Positions 43,930 to 55,336 of a stretch of 64,000 nt of DNA are shown one piece after another. The position numbers were made by a program, and so were the translations under genes. Numbering within the stretch: the first letter of the stretch is position 1; every line of letters begins with the position of its first letter. This DNA comes from Bombyx mori (taxonomy: Eukaryota > Arthropoda > Insecta > Lepidoptera > Bombycidae), in NCBI RefSeq assembly GCF_030269925.1, contig NC_085133.1, forward strand, positions 9,444,001 to 9,508,000. Reading direction: 5' to 3'. The notes below the pieces were generated by a model, which saw only the letters and a program-made list of their open reading frames with translations, made no database searches and was not told the origin of the DNA.

Positions 43930-44188
43930 ATTTTATTTTATTTTATTGCTTACATGGGTGGACGAGCTCACAGCCCACCTGGTGTTAGGTTGTTACTGGA
44001 GCCCATAGACATCTACAACGTAAATGCGCCACCCACTTTGAGACATAATTTCTAAGGTCTCAAGTATAGTTACAGTTACAGCGGCTGCCCCACCTTTCAA
44101 ACCGAAACGCATTACTGCTTCACGGCAGAAATAAGCAGGGTGGTGGTACCTACCCGCGCGGACTCTCAAGAGGTCCTACCACCAGTAA
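43930..44188 (-). repeat. Bm1 SINE, headless class
   Basis: From a (TTTTA)n-modified tail to CTACCACCAGTAA, with a small internal duplication GTTACAGTTACAGC. Confidence 0.9.
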
Positions 44189-44958
44189 AACTCCAAAACG
44201 GCTGGCATGACTGTTTAAAAGTAGATACTGGCATGTTGATGATACCTTTCTGTATGAGCTCAGAATACTCCTATCCTGTCCTATCACAAAGCATATTACA
44301 AATAAGAAAATCGATTTTCTTTCTGGAAGTTATTCAAGAACGCTCATCTCTTATCAAACCTGTTTCGATTTGAATCCAGCGTAGCCTCAAAGGATCTGGA
44401 TCTGGACTGCCCAATAATGCAACACTGGACACGTGTGCATTTTGAGCACTCTGGATCCAAACCAGCCTTTAGGTTAAGGTAGTTTTCATGTTAATTTAGA
44501 GTTTTTGTTTTATTATTATTATTATTAGATTTTTTGTTTTTATTATTATTAATATTGTTTTAGTCCTAGATTAGTTATTATTATTATTTAATTTTAGTAT
44601 AAATGAAATGTTAATGCAATGAAATGAAGACGTGTAATATGGATGTAAAATCTGAAGTAAATTAAATAAAAAAAAAAAAAAAAAAGCACATTAAGAAAAA
44701 CACCGATATTGAGTTTAATCCTAGACGATTGACACGTAATAACTAAATAACGCACTATGGATCTGGCACTAAGACGGCCAATTACAGAGAAAACGCCATT
44801 TGAACATAACAATAGCACACACTGAACCGAATTATACAATCTGTTCTTATGGCGCTGTGGAAAAGTAGCTCGGATTATGTTTTTTTTTATTATAATCTTT
44901 ACTGGTAGGTGTATTTGTTAAACATTTGTAAAAACAGACCTCTTTAGTTTTAAATTAA
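44189..44958. other. no gene recognised; A-tailed AT-rich tract at 44500-44686
   Basis: (TTA)n-rich DNA ending AATTAAATAAAA followed by a 19-nt poly(A) run could be an unknown retroelement 3' end. Unconfirmed. Confidence 0.35.
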
Positions 44959-45194
44959 ATTTTTTTTATTGCTTAGATGTGTGGTTGAGCTCACAGCCCA
45001 CCTGGTGTTAAGTGGTTACTGGAGCCCATAGACATCTATAACGTAAATGCGTCACCCACCTTAAGATACAAGTTCTAAGGTCTCAAGTATAGTTACAACG
45101 GCTGCCCCGCTCTTCAAACCGAAACGCATTACTGCTTCACGGCAGAAATAGGCAGGGTGGTGGTACCTACCCGTGCGGACTCACAAGAGGTCCT
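44959..45194 (-). repeat. Bm1 SINE, truncated at GGTCCT
   Basis: Same as the headless class but ends ~14 bases earlier, at AAGAGGTCCT, where it meets a LINE-B fragment. Confidence 0.9.
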
Positions 45195-45260
45195 CGAGAG
45201 CAGCTGCTTCGCGAATGGATCTACTACCGGATCGGAATTACGGCCCGCTGAGAAGACCGG
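45195..45260 (-). repeat. LINE-B 3' UTR fragment
   Basis: GAGCAGCTGCTTCGCGAATG, CTACTACCGGATCGGAATTA and CCGCTGAGAAGACCGG are LINE-B. It is fused directly to Bm1, so the join is a deletion or recombination. Confidence 0.65.
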
Positions 45261-45701
45261 GTTAAGTTGCACATCGAATCCGTTCGGCATTTAGCACATT
45301 GTATTAGAACAAAGAAACAATTTTGTTGAATTTTTTGTTTTTTATTGATCATTATACGGTTTTAAGGGAACACGAAAAGTTGTTCTGAAATTCAGAAAAC
45401 AATGGCAATTTCACTAGGCTCGTCGTGTTTTCTGTTCAAAATTTATTCGATAGGATCAACGGAGCAGAGATAAACTATGTGTGTGCACAGTACTCTCCAC
45501 AATGACTGAATTCATTTGGGTGCTCGACTGTGGTCATTCGTGTGGCGAGATAAGCTTCGCCAATAGGCAACGTCAACGTTTGACGTTGTTTTAATCCAAA
45601 TCAATTAACGGATGAAAACGATATGCCTATTTGAATAATGTACGTCATAGCTGGGGTTGCCTTCGGTCGCTCAGTCTATTATCAGTATTCTTTTTTGTTT
45701 A
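45261..45701. other. no gene recognised
   Basis: No supported feature. Confidence 0.45.
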
Positions 45702-45814
45702 TTTTTTTTTATTGCCTTTGTAGGCAGACGGGCATACGACCCACCTGATGGTGAGTGGTTACCGTCGCCCATGGACTTCAGCAATGCCAGGGGCAGAGCC
45801 AAGCCGCTGCCTAC
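45702..45814 (-). repeat. LINE-A 3' tail, short form
   Basis: TTTTTTTATTGCCTTTGTAG at left to AAGCCGCTGCCTAC at right. Confidence 0.87.
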
Positions 45815-46165
45815 AATGCCTGCTGCCGACAATGCCTTCTGTTGCTGCCTATTCGTCAGCAACAGAACCATTTATTACCAGGTGAAGGACCGTACACTTA
45901 TCTACCGTCGATGGATAAAAACCAAATGGCTTGCATTCCACTTTAAACCCTGGTCAAGAAGTACGCAAGGCTTATTAATGAAACAGAGTCATTAGAAAAT
46001 TTAATTACACCAGGAAAACTTAAATGTAGCTTAAAGCTTCCGCAGCAGCTACGGAGTTTTTGTGCGTAATGAGTGCCATTCGTCTTGCGTGAGCCGAGTC
46101 GTATTTTTTTTTTGCAAGCGCTAATGCAAGTTAATGTGAACTTTTTGAAGCCTTCTTTTCGGAAT
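45815..46165. other. no gene recognised
   Basis: No supported feature. Confidence 0.45.
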
Positions 46166-46413
46166 GTTTTTTTTTTATTGCTAGATGGGTAGACGAGCTC
46201 ACAGCCCACCTGGTGTTAAGTGGTTACTGGAGCCCATAGACATTTACGACGTAAATGCGCCACCCACCTTGAGATATAAGTTCTAAGGTCTCAAGTATAG
46301 TTACAACGGCTGCCCCACCCTTCAAACCGAAACGCATTACTGCTTCACGGCAGAAATAGGCAGCGTGGTGGTACTCACCCGCACGGACTCACAAGAGGTC
46401 CTACCACCAGTAA
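46166..46413 (-). repeat. Bm1 SINE, headless class
   Basis: From the A-tail to CTACCACCAGTAA. It shares the TTGCTAGATGGG and CATTTACGACG variants with the copy at 11303, which suggests a subfamily. Confidence 0.92.
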
Positions 46414-46439
46414 TAAAGTTCTATAGTTGTGGTCACTTG

Positions 46440-46615
46440 AAGCCGCCACCCATCACAAGACATGAAGTGTAAGCTACAATTTAAGCTTCAATATAATGGC
46501 TGTCACACCGAACAAACCGTACCGCCAAGCTGCTTCGTGGCAGTAATGAGCCGGCTAGTGGCAGCCTACCCGTGCGGATTAAGAATACGCCCTAAGACTT
46601 ATAACTCCTAATCAC
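46440..46615 (-). repeat. very old Bm1 copy
   Basis: GCCGCCACCCATCACAAG, ATGGCTGTCACACC, CTGCTTCGTGGCAGTAATGA and GCCTACCCGTGCGGAT follow Bm1 order with heavy divergence. The young headless copy lies immediately to its left. Confidence 0.6.
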
Positions 46616-46837
46616 CTCAGTACAATTCTGAGGTTTGGAAGTTTGTTTTACTAACGAAGCCTCCTGCACTGAACACACGTAGTTCCAAATCGATTAGTAT
46701 AATAGCAATCAATCACTTTGTTATTATAATATATTTGTTTTCGAAATGTGACGAATTGAGTGAAAGGAATTATTAGTGCGTAGTGATTTTCTAATTTACC
46801 TGCAATAACATTTATAAATAACTGGGTGTGGTTTTTG

Positions 46838-47079
46838 ACTGGTGGTAGGACGTCTTGTGAGTCCGCGCGGGTAGGTACCACCGCCCTGCCTATTTCTGCC
46901 GTGAATCAGTAATGCGTTTCGGTTTAAAGGGTGGGGCAGCCGTTGTAATTATATTGAGACCTTAGAACTTATATCTTAAGGTGGGTGGCGCATTTACGTT
47001 GTAGATGTCTATGGACTCCAGTAACCACTTAACTAGAGGTGGGTTGTGAGCTCGTCCACACATCTAAGCAATAAAAAAA
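46838..47079 (+). repeat. Bm1 SINE, headless class
   Basis: Begins ACTGGTGGTAGGACGTC and ends CATCTAAGCAATAAAAAAA. Confidence 0.92.
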
Positions 47080-48186
47080 TGGATTGAGAAATGATAAATA
47101 AATTTTTAATGCAGATTGTATACTTTCACCGAAAAGCTCATGAGCGAATCTAGAGGCTTTATTATGAGCATTAACGTATTTTTAATGAATTTTGTGCTAT
47201 ATACTTATACCTATTTAGGAATTTAGTTTATTATTTGGTAGTTCTATTGATGTTTTTTATTTATTTAATTTACTCAATTTACTGGGTTGTATTAGGAAGC
47301 ATCCCCTAGTTTCTTTGCAATTCTTATTGGTTTTTATTTAATGCGTTCATGAGTTAACTTATCTTCAATTTAGTGTAACGTGTAATTGGCCACCCGGGCC
47401 CATGGACATCAAAACGACATTGCCCGCACCGTCTGTCTTACCCTACAAACCAGAATATATCAATCACCGAGCTATGACAAGATCGTGATACCTATGTGGC
47501 GGTAGCAATCCTAAAACCCAAAATATTTGATAGACCCCTGAATCTCGCTACCGAAATTTTCAAAATAAGCTTACCTATACAAAAGCTCCGAACAACAACA
47601 TTCGGAGCGTCGGTCTACCGAGCAATATCAGGCGCTCTGTGGAAGATCTTCCCTTTGTCGTCAACTCCGAAAGCTACCCTTACGGGCTTATAATAGGTCA
47701 CAGGCATAGCCATGAACAAGACTTGTGACAGATTCTGTCTTCTCCATCGCATTACCCACCACTGGAACAGGACTATTCCCTACCACCTTTCCAAATGGAT
47801 TCTCGTAATCCCTCATTTTTCCCGAGAACTACATTCTCGAAGGTATCTTGAAAACAGCAGCTTGGCTACTGTTACCGATGTCGTTGGGCGACGGTAACCT
47901 TTTACGATCAGGTTGAGAATAGAATATTGCTAACGTCGTATACCCGTATAGAAGTATACCCGTCTTCTAGAAGAATGGAAAATATAAGCGTAGCACGTGA
48001 AGGCTGTCGAACTGGAAGACGTATTTTTGCATTGCAGAAGAGATATTAGAGTTTAAGTTTTTACGTAGTTCAAAATTGAACTCTTTTTTAATTTCATTGT
48101 ATGTAATTCAGAAACTCTATTAAGTTTAAGGAAATTAAAGAAACTCACAATGTATTATGTTTATTTAAGTATAAACAGATACCCAT
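47080..48186. other. mostly unrecognised; decayed traces of Bm1 and LINE-A
   Basis: 47385-47465 (GGGCCCATGGACATC...CCCTACAAACC) resembles old Bm1. 47858-47912 (GGGCGACGGTAACCTTTTAC) resembles an old LINE-A tail. No gene. Confidence 0.35.
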
Positions 48187-48775
48187 TTTTTTTATTGCTA
48201 ATTTTGCATCTTAAGTGGTCATCGGAGCCCATGGACAACAATGTTAATGCCGCTACCCACCCACCTTGAGACATAAGTTCTAAGTCTCAGTTTTTACAAG
48301 ACAACGACTGCCCCACCCTACAAACCGAAATGCGTGCGGGTTCTTTTTTTTTTTTTTTTTTTTTTTTTTATTGCTTAGATGGGTGGACGAGCTCACAGCC
48401 CACCTGGTGTTAAGTGGTTACTGGAGCCCATAGACATCCACAACGTAAATGCGCCACCCACCTTGAGATACAAGTTCTAAGGTCTCATGTATAGTTACAA
48501 CGGCTGCCCCACCCTTCAAACCGAAACGCATTACTGCTTCACGGCAGAAATAGGCAGGGTGGTGGTACCCACCCGCGCGGACTCACAAGAGGTCCTACCA
48601 CCAGTAGTTCACAAGACGCGCTACCACCAGCAAATACGCAAATTATAATTTTTCCAGTTTTGATTTTTATTACACGGCGCTATTCCTTCACAGTGGAAAT
48701 CATTCATGAACGTTTTTGTTAAATACATATTTATTTCATTAGGAAAAATAGTCGATAGCACGAATGCAATTTTAA
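48187..48775 (-). repeat. old Bm1 SINE split by a younger Bm1
   Basis: Left part 48187-48343 (tail to TGCGTGCGGGTTC), right part 48607-48775 (GTTCACAAGACGCG, CTACCACCAGCAAATACG, through the linker towards the head). The old copy also has an internal deletion around the GGCAGAAATAGG motif. Confidence 0.82.
48344..48606 (-). repeat. Bm1 SINE, headless class, nested in old Bm1
   Basis: A 25-nt poly-T then a clean headless copy ending CTACCACCAGTA. The target duplication GTTC stands at 48340-48343 and 48607-48610. Close to consensus, hence young. Confidence 0.92.
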
Positions 48776-49028
48776 TAGTAGTAAATACAGAATTTTAAGG
48801 AATTTTATAACAATATATTAATTTGACGAATTTATGCTACGTAATATCTGGAAAGAAACCTTAGATTATAAATCACGTAGATTTTTAATTAATTATTTTA
48901 ACAACACAAAAAACAACAGCCTAGTACGCACTTTAGAAAACTGAGAATTTTCGCGAAAAATAATAATATACCTATACAATGGAAAATATTAAAAAATCGG
49001 TTTTATATATACATAAGCAAAGACTCAC
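48776..49028. other. AT-rich spacer
   Basis: If the exon at 49029 is real, this is the beginning of its first intron. No other signal. Confidence 0.3.
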
Positions 49029-49300
49029 CTGTTGTCCGGTAATAGAGCCCGGCGTCCGCGAAATTCGATTACTCCACTGACGAATTAAACGGAGAAAAAA
49101 ATTAACTAACAAAAAATATCTATTACCCGACACGTGTATGTAATTTTACGACTTTTGTTTTGAGCTAAACGTACCCCAAAAGTGCATTCCGCTTTGCAGA
49201 TTTGCGAACGAATTTAATTCAATAAGATAAATTGTCTGTTGATTTAATGAGATCGAGTTTGAGGGAGACGCGCGCGGCGTTTCGCGACCGGGGTACGACT
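49029..49300 (-). other. candidate non-coding first exon of a minus-strand host gene
   Basis: On the minus strand an initiator-like TTTTCAGTC (start at 49300) opens a GC-rich leader (GGTCGCGAAACGCCGCGCGC). After 272 nt there is a strong splice donor, AACAG|GTGAGT, at 49029/49028. The stretch is free of recognised repeats and GC-rich at both ends. No TATA box is present at the usual distance, and no long frame lies inside, so it would be 5' UTR with the coding exons further left, possibly outside the window. Chance cannot be excluded. Confidence 0.35.
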
Positions 49301-49592
49301 GAAAACAGGGGTTGAAACGCTAGAGTCCAGTGGGTGTTTTCGCTGATTCTCTTTCGCTTGAAGACCCATAAAAGCTGTTGGTGCGAAAGGGACAGCCGAA
49401 TAGACTAGAGGGGACCCCGAACGTTTCTAGATATCAGAAATTTTGTAGGCGTTATAATTTTAACATTTCATTAAGGTTTACGGATTGATGAAGACATTTT
49501 TTTTTTGACTGCCGCGTCTATTTATAGGCTACCTATTCTTTTGAGACCTTTTTTTATATTTTATGAATTGCATATAATTTCTTTATTTGTGA
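49301..49592. other. upstream of the candidate exon; possible promoter DNA
   Basis: Non-repetitive, moderately GC-rich to about 49430, then AT-rich. No specific element beyond the initiator is convincing. Confidence 0.3.
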
Positions 49593-49847
49593 CTAGCTTC
49601 TGCCCGCGACTCCGTCCGCGTGGAATAGTTACTTTGGCATAACGCAAAATTTCATCCCCACTTCATTTACCTAGTAAGTGAAAATATCTTGAAACATTCT
49701 TTATTGGTGCTCCACTTGTATTGGTCTTACCGTGATGTTATATAGCCTATAGCCTTTCACAATAAATGGGCTATCTAACAGTGAAAGAATTTTTCAATTA
49801 GCGCGTTCAAACAAACAAACTCTTCAGCTTTATAATATTAGTATAGA
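49593..49847 (-). mobile_element. Lep1-like non-autonomous Helitron (copy 3, other subfamily)
   Basis: CTAG (49593-49596), CTTCTGCCCGCGACTCCGTC hairpin end, and TATAATATTAGTATAGA as the 5' end. Inserted exactly between A and T. The interior differs from copies 1 and 2 but follows the same plan. Confidence 0.82.
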
Positions 49848-51375
49848 TATACAAAATATATTTGTATTTGGCGTACATAGTTGATTCTTAAACAGATAAT
49901 ATTCATAGGTTAATCATTGTAATGTAGATGGGAGCTTAATCTGCATACCTTTTATCTTAATTTGGTACTTTACAATGGCAAAAAGAGGAGGTGTTTTGCT
50001 GAATGGAAATTGAATTCCATCCAACAAAACAGTCAATTTCGCGAACAGGTTTTCCCAGTTAGTATTTACTCATAGATGCTCACCTAGGTACGCGTTCACG
50101 ACCCATTATGAGTCTAAATGGCTAAACACTGCCATCCTGCCTATTACAACAATGAAGCAGTTATAAATTAAGATTAGAACTGTGAAAAAAAAGAATTGGC
50201 AATTTACGCCAAATATAGAGAGGCACCTCGACAATTAAGTATGCTTTTCTATGAGCTTATACGAAACCGATGAGCTTAACTTTAAGCTTTTAATCTAAAG
50301 CTTACACCCGCATTTGAGGCAGTAAGGGGGAAGAACGAAAATGAATCTTCAACTAACATGTACTTTCTAAAGCTTACCACAATATGTCCTTGGATGAAAC
50401 TAAGCACACATTTACCAACGAGTTGAGACGTGAAAGCACCTCGTGTGGCAGCTTAAAAGGGCTTAATCTTGGAAAGTGCAGCACTTCTTGAGACGATGTT
50501 GAAATTTTAATGGAAAAAGCTTTGCTCTTGTTTACTTTTATTCGATGGAAAATCTAATTGTTTCAAAGAGCTTTTGAGCTCGGAGTGTATTTTTTAAGAA
50601 AATCTAAGTTTCTAAGTTTTTTTATGCTCTCAAATTTATAATTGGTCTAGTCATTAGCTTTTTTTTTATTGTTTATATGGGTAGATGAGCTCATGGCCCG
50701 CCTGGTGTTAAGTGTTTACCGAACAATAACAAGTAAGGCAACACAGTTAGTTGCAGTTGCACAAAATGCTCTGGTCATACGTGCGCGTGCTGTACATCAA
50801 TAAATAAAAATCCTTAGCCCTGAATCTAGTTTTTATTGAAGCTAGCACAAAAATACAGTCCACGCTCTAAACAATAACACTGCTATGGACTAATTGAGTG
50901 TCCTAGTATTATGTAAAATTAATTAATTTGTTATCGTTAACACAAAGACTACGAAAACTGTGGAGTGGCTTATATCGAAACATTTTTATGACATAACTAA
51001 TAAAGAAAAAAAAACCAATGAAACGTAAAACTATGAATTGATTTTAAAATTTGTAGATAAAATTACACTCACTATTTAATATGTTTATAATATAATATTA
51101 CTTTCATTTTACGATCATGCTTATGACTATATGAACATGGCTTTATCTCGTGCAAAACGAACCAATACCTTACAAGTTACTGCCACTGAACCACAGATGC
51201 ACAATTTTTAAGCTTCAACAAATTGTCACACATTCAACAAAAATCCCGTTTGAAGTTGAAAGCTTAAAGCTTATTTTATTGGTACTTATCACGGAGCTTT
51301 ACACATCGTAAAGCCTTTATCTAAGATCAACACAGTTTGCTATATGGGATTTGGTTAAAGGATTTGTGGTAAATT
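49848..51375. other. no gene recognised; Bm1 3' fragment at 50655-50722
   Basis: 50655-50722 holds the last ~65 bp of Bm1 inverted (TTTTATTGTTTATATGGGTAG, CCTGGTGTTAAGTG). The rest has no supported feature. Confidence 0.5.
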
Positions 51376-51500
51376 TGGGCAGCGCCTTAGCTCTGCCCTT
51401 GGCATTGCTGAAGTCCATGGGCGACGGTAACCACTCACCATCAGGTGGGCCGTATGCTCGTATGCCTACAAAGACAATAAAAAAAAAATAAAAAAAAAAA
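51376..51500 (+). repeat. LINE-A 3' tail, short form
   Basis: GGCAGCGCCTTAGCTCTGCC through the ATGGGCGACGGTAACCACTC motif to an A-rich tail interrupted once (AAAAAAAAATAAAAAAAAAA). Confidence 0.85.
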
Positions 51501-51634
51501 CAACAGAGTAGAAATTAGTTGAGTTCAAAAGCAACGGAAAGGTTTACTGTATGGATGAAGATCGTGCAACAAAGAGACCGCATCCTTGGTCCCGGTTAGT
51601 TGACTCAGATGATGCACTGGAAACTACGAGACAG

Positions 51635-51848
51635 GCACGGGTAGGTACCACCGCCCCGCCTATTTCTGCCGTGAAGCAGTAATGCGTTTCGGTTTGAAGG
51701 GTGGGGCAGCCGTTGTAATTATACTGTGACTTTAGAACTTATACCTCAAGGTGGGTGGCGCATTTACGTTGTAGATGTCTATGGGCTCCAGTAACCACTT
51801 AACACCGGGTGGGCTGTGAGCTCGTCCACCCATCTAAGCAATAAAAAA
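51635..51848 (+). repeat. Bm1 SINE, 5'-truncated
   Basis: Begins within the body at GCACGGGTAGGTACCACC and ends CATCTAAGCAATAAAAAA. Confidence 0.9.
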
Positions 51849-52375
51849 GGAGGGTCTGAGACAGCTTCAAATCACGGAAATTATAATTTAGTTAAATCAA
51901 TCAATCACAATCGAGCGGTTCCATGACTATGATTACCACAAAATAAACTCGTCAAATACGATTTTACTGATTTTTGAGTTTGAATAGCGTGCGCCCGCGT
52001 CTGATTGTAATTATCGTTTAAAATTGAAAATTGTTTGTGTTAAAGAAAGATTAGAATTCGAAATTCGATACTGGTGACTAACCCATAGTTTTAAATACCC
52101 CTGAGATCTACCCCTCACTATACGTTTCAATTGAAGTATTTGTTGGAAATGTGGGGGCACGTTTCTAGAAAATACTTCAGTTTATTCTGAGCATCAACGT
52201 TTCAACAAGTTTCCGGCTGGAGATACTTCAATGTTGCCAGGCCGCGTGGAAAATTTGCCTATAATTAACGAGATTTTCATCAACAACATAAAAATAATTT
52301 CAGGAAGAAATCGGAAAAGGCTTTACTCTAAAAATACATTTCTCCTGAGTGTTTTTCATTTGGTTTTGTGTGTTT
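51849..52375. other. no gene recognised
   Basis: No supported feature. Confidence 0.45.
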
Positions 52376-52520
52376 TTAATACGCTTTTATTAGCTTCATA
52401 CGTATGTTAATATGTACCGAAATTTTATACATGATTTTGACCCCCTTCAAAACGTCGGATTAACTCGAAATTTGGCATACTTATTAAGGACCGATGACAA
52501 TTTAATATTTTAAACAGTTT
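52376..52520 (-). repeat. dispersed repeat C, inverted partial copy
   Basis: TTTTTAATACGCTTTTATTAG to ACGTCGGATTAACTCGAAAT and ACCGATGACAATTTAATATT, the right half of repeat C. Confidence 0.65.
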
Positions 52521-52750
52521 GATCCGTTATCCTTACTAGGATAATCAGGATTAGCGATTTTTTGTTTTCCTGAGAGCCGGAGTGTCTGCGTCAAGATTAA
52601 GAAGGGAAACTACCAGGCGCGCCGATCACCTGTTTCTCGGATAAGTTACCGACTAATTCAGATGAAATTTTTGAAAAATTGAAAAAATGTATTTAAAAAA
52701 AATAGAAAATAAATTTTAATAAATTTGAATTTGAAATAGTGTAAGAAAAA
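52521..52750. other. spacer, nothing recognised
   Basis: About 230 bp between repeats C and F, with no supported feature. Confidence 0.4.
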
Positions 52751-52838
52751 ATTATTTTATTGTAAAAAAAGCGTGGGTGGTGTCCACGGTATCAATAGTT
52801 ATAAATATTTTGATAATATCCTGAAAAGCACCCCACGA
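52751..52838 (+). repeat. dispersed repeat F (copy 2), 3' side cut by Bm1
   Basis: ATTTTATTGTAAAAAAAGCG to CTGAAAAGCACCCCACG, as at 20351. It is interrupted at the same place by the Bm1 that follows. Confidence 0.6.
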
Positions 52839-52843
52839 TTTTT

Positions 52844-53083
52844 ACTGGTGGTATGAGTAGGACATCTTGTGAGTCCGAACGGATAGGTACCACCACTCTA
52901 CCTATTTCTGCCTTGAAGCCGTATGCGTTTCGGTTAGAAGCGTGGAGCAGCCGTTGTACTGTTAAAAGTGAGACCGTACAACTCGTGTCTCAAGGTGGAT
53001 GACGGCATTTACGTTGTAGATGTCTATGGGCTCTGGTAACATCAGGTTGGCCGTGAGCTCGTTCACCCATCTGAGCAATAAAT
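52844..53083 (+). repeat. Bm1 SINE, headless class, older
   Basis: Begins ACTGGTGGTATGAGTAGGAC (5-bp insertion) and ends CATCTGAGCAATAAA. Confidence 0.88.
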
Positions 53084-53659
53084 ATATTAAAATAAAAATT
53101 GTTTTCAAAAGAACACAATTCTGTTATCGAATAAAGATTTTTGCGAAACAAAATGAGCGTCTAGCCAATAATTGAATCTGTTCGATCCTTTGAGGGTGTC
53201 TTTTTGATGCTTTCTCCTTATCAGAATCAAAAAGTTGTATTTCTTTTGTATGAACACTTCTAATTGATTCGTGAGTTTGTGAAAAAATATCTCATAATAT
53301 AATTATCACCTACGTATTATAATTCCTTAGGACCAAAACAAATCAGTTCCAATTTTATATTTTGTTCACTCTTGCCTACTGCTAGCTAATCTCTCCCAAG
53401 TACTGTTATCAGCAGCATTCAATACTCCACCTGAAAAATTTTAAAATTGGACGTACTATCTCTGACTAATAATAAAGTAATTATAATATCGATTGCAGTG
53501 AAGATCCACATTCCATCCTGGATCCTGGGGCAGATATCCTGTGGAAGCGGAATTGTATCTTTTGTAGGGGGTGTGAATGGCGTTGTGATATGTGGAATCT
53601 AGAGGGGTACGAATCTGGTCGGACTACAGTATTCGGCAGCGCCTCTAAGGGCACCACCC
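53084..53659. other. no gene recognised
   Basis: No supported feature. Confidence 0.45.
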
Positions 53660-53800
53660 TTAGTACCTACCCGCGCGGACTCACAAGAGGTCCTACTACC
53701 ACTAATTATAATTTTGTGGGTTTGATTTTTATACACGATGTTATTCCTTCGCCGTGGAAGTGAATCGTGAACATTTGTTGAGTACCTACGTATTTCAAAT
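53660..53800 (-). repeat. Bm1 SINE internal fragment
   Basis: TACCTACCCGCGCGGACTC through CTACTACCACTAAT and CCTTCGCCGTGGAAGTGAAT to GTACCTACGTATTTC. Both the A-tailed end and the tRNA head are missing. Confidence 0.8.
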
Positions 53801-54170
53801 TCTCGATCTAAATTGCAGGTTGGTGGAATGTCAGATTGCTGGGTGGGGTATCGCGCGGAATACGTCATGTCGAATTGCAAGCATGGAATCTATGAACCCT
53901 CACCGGTTTAATATATAATTTGATTTGTTACCAGGAATCGCGGCAATTTGAACTCGAGAGGCTTCTGGTAAATTGAGTTGGTTGAAATATTGTATATTCA
54001 AATTAAACTAATAAGTAACTAGTCTGGCCATAAAATACTACTGTTACACAAAACTTTTCTTTTTTCAACTTTTTAATTATTTTGAATTTGGAACACGTAT
54101 ATTATTTTAAAAACTTCTTTCGATTTTACGCCATTTCACATATTTTTTCGTGTTCATTGTCAAATTAAAA
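53801..54170. other. flank of the mariner-like element
   Basis: The 5' terminal repeat of the transposon should lie here. CTGGCCATAAAATACTAC near 54024 is a candidate end, unconfirmed because the 3' end is missing. Confidence 0.35.
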
Positions 54171-55046
54171 TATGGAATGGGGTGTTAAAGAAAATAGGAT
54201 TGCAGTGATCGCCTTGCGCAAAGTGGGTATGGAGCCGGCGGACATATTCTAGACATTTCAAAAGATTGGTATCAGCCGTATATTCGTATATCGTACTATT
54301 AACAGATACAACAAATTGGGAAACCAAAAATCTTATCGCCAGAAACGAAGATTCCCGCTAGGACTCTGCCACGTATTATATAACAAGACCTTGAGTCTGG
54401 TGCTCATCTTCGATGCACAGGCTATACCCTAAATCGATCTTTACAATTAAAGAGACGACGCTTGCAACTGAAAGTAGGTATTGTACTTTTTGACGAAGCA
54501 TGTTGCTGATAACTTTATTTCTGTAATCTGACGAAGCATGTTGCGGATAATAACATGTACTTTTAGGTTAGGAATATTGTGTTCTTTTTTTTTATAATAA
54601 ATAAATTGAAAATTAAAAAGAAAGTTTTATTAAAAAAAAAATAAAGAGAGTGGATCGATCAAAACGCCTTCTGTAGCGCTACGCAGGTGAAAGGCACAGA
54701 ATTATCCTCTTTACCGATGAAAAATATTGCACGATTAAAGAATATTACACAAAGAAAAATGATAAAGTGTACGCTCACAGTTCAAAAGAAGCTGCTCAAG
54801 TTGTTAGAAAGGGACATCGTGGTCATCATCCTGCGTCAGTGATGGTTTGGTGGGGCGTGTCTTATCAAGGAGTCACGAAACTACATTTTTTTGAAAAGGG
54901 ACAGAAAACTTCAACTAAAGTGTATCAAGATACAGTGTTGGATCATGTTGTGAAAGCTTTCAATAATACACTTTTTAAAATATGCCCTAGACTTTCCAGC
55001 AGGACTCTGCACCTGGTCACAAGGCACGAACTATCCATACTACATT
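54171..55046 (+). pseudogene. Tc1/mariner-superfamily transposase, inactivated
   Basis: A transposase in pieces. The N-terminal helix-turn-helix part (from ATG at 54171) reads RIAVIALRKVGMEPADIF, a stop TAG, then ISRIFVYRTINRYN. About 150 bp of foreign or rearranged DNA with a doubled TGACGAAGCATGTTGC follows. The catalytic part resumes near 54690 with LFTDEKYC (first Asp), HHPASVMVWWGVSY, and after a frame change QQDSAPGHKA (second Asp). It ends where a headless Bm1 begins, so the third acidic residue and the 3' terminal repeat are missing. At least one stop, one frameshift and a truncation; not functional. Confidence 0.8.
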
Positions 55047-55299
55047 ACTGGTGGTAGGACCTCTTGTGAGTCCGCACGGGTAGGTACCACCACCCTGCCT
55101 ATTTCTGCCGTGAAGCGGTAATGCGTTTCGGTTTGAAGGGCGGGGCAGCCGTTGTAGCTGTACTGAGACCTTAGAACTTATACCTCAAGGTGGGTGGCGC
55201 ATTTACGTTGTAGATGTCTATGGGCTCCAGTAACCACTTAACACCAGATGGGCTGTGAGCTCGTCTACCCATCTAAGCAATAAAAAAAATAAAAAAAAA
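55047..55299 (+). repeat. Bm1 SINE, headless class, truncating the mariner relic
   Basis: Begins ACTGGTGGTAGGACCTC directly after transposase sequence and ends CATCTAAGCAATAAAAAAAA. Confidence 0.92.
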
Positions 55300-55336
55300 T
55301 ACCCGTTCGGACTCATAAGGCCATACCACAAGTAAA
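55300..55336 (-). repeat. Bm1 5' edge fragment, inverted
   Basis: ACCCGTTCGGACTCATAAGG and CATACCACAAGTA equal the headless 5' edge in inverse orientation, touching the A-tail of the plus copy. Confidence 0.6.

Noticed and set aside
45657..45995. 112-codon plus-strand frame
   Set aside because: Most of it translates an inverted LINE-A tail (RRAYDPPDGEW and similar), which is antisense noise seen at every such copy.
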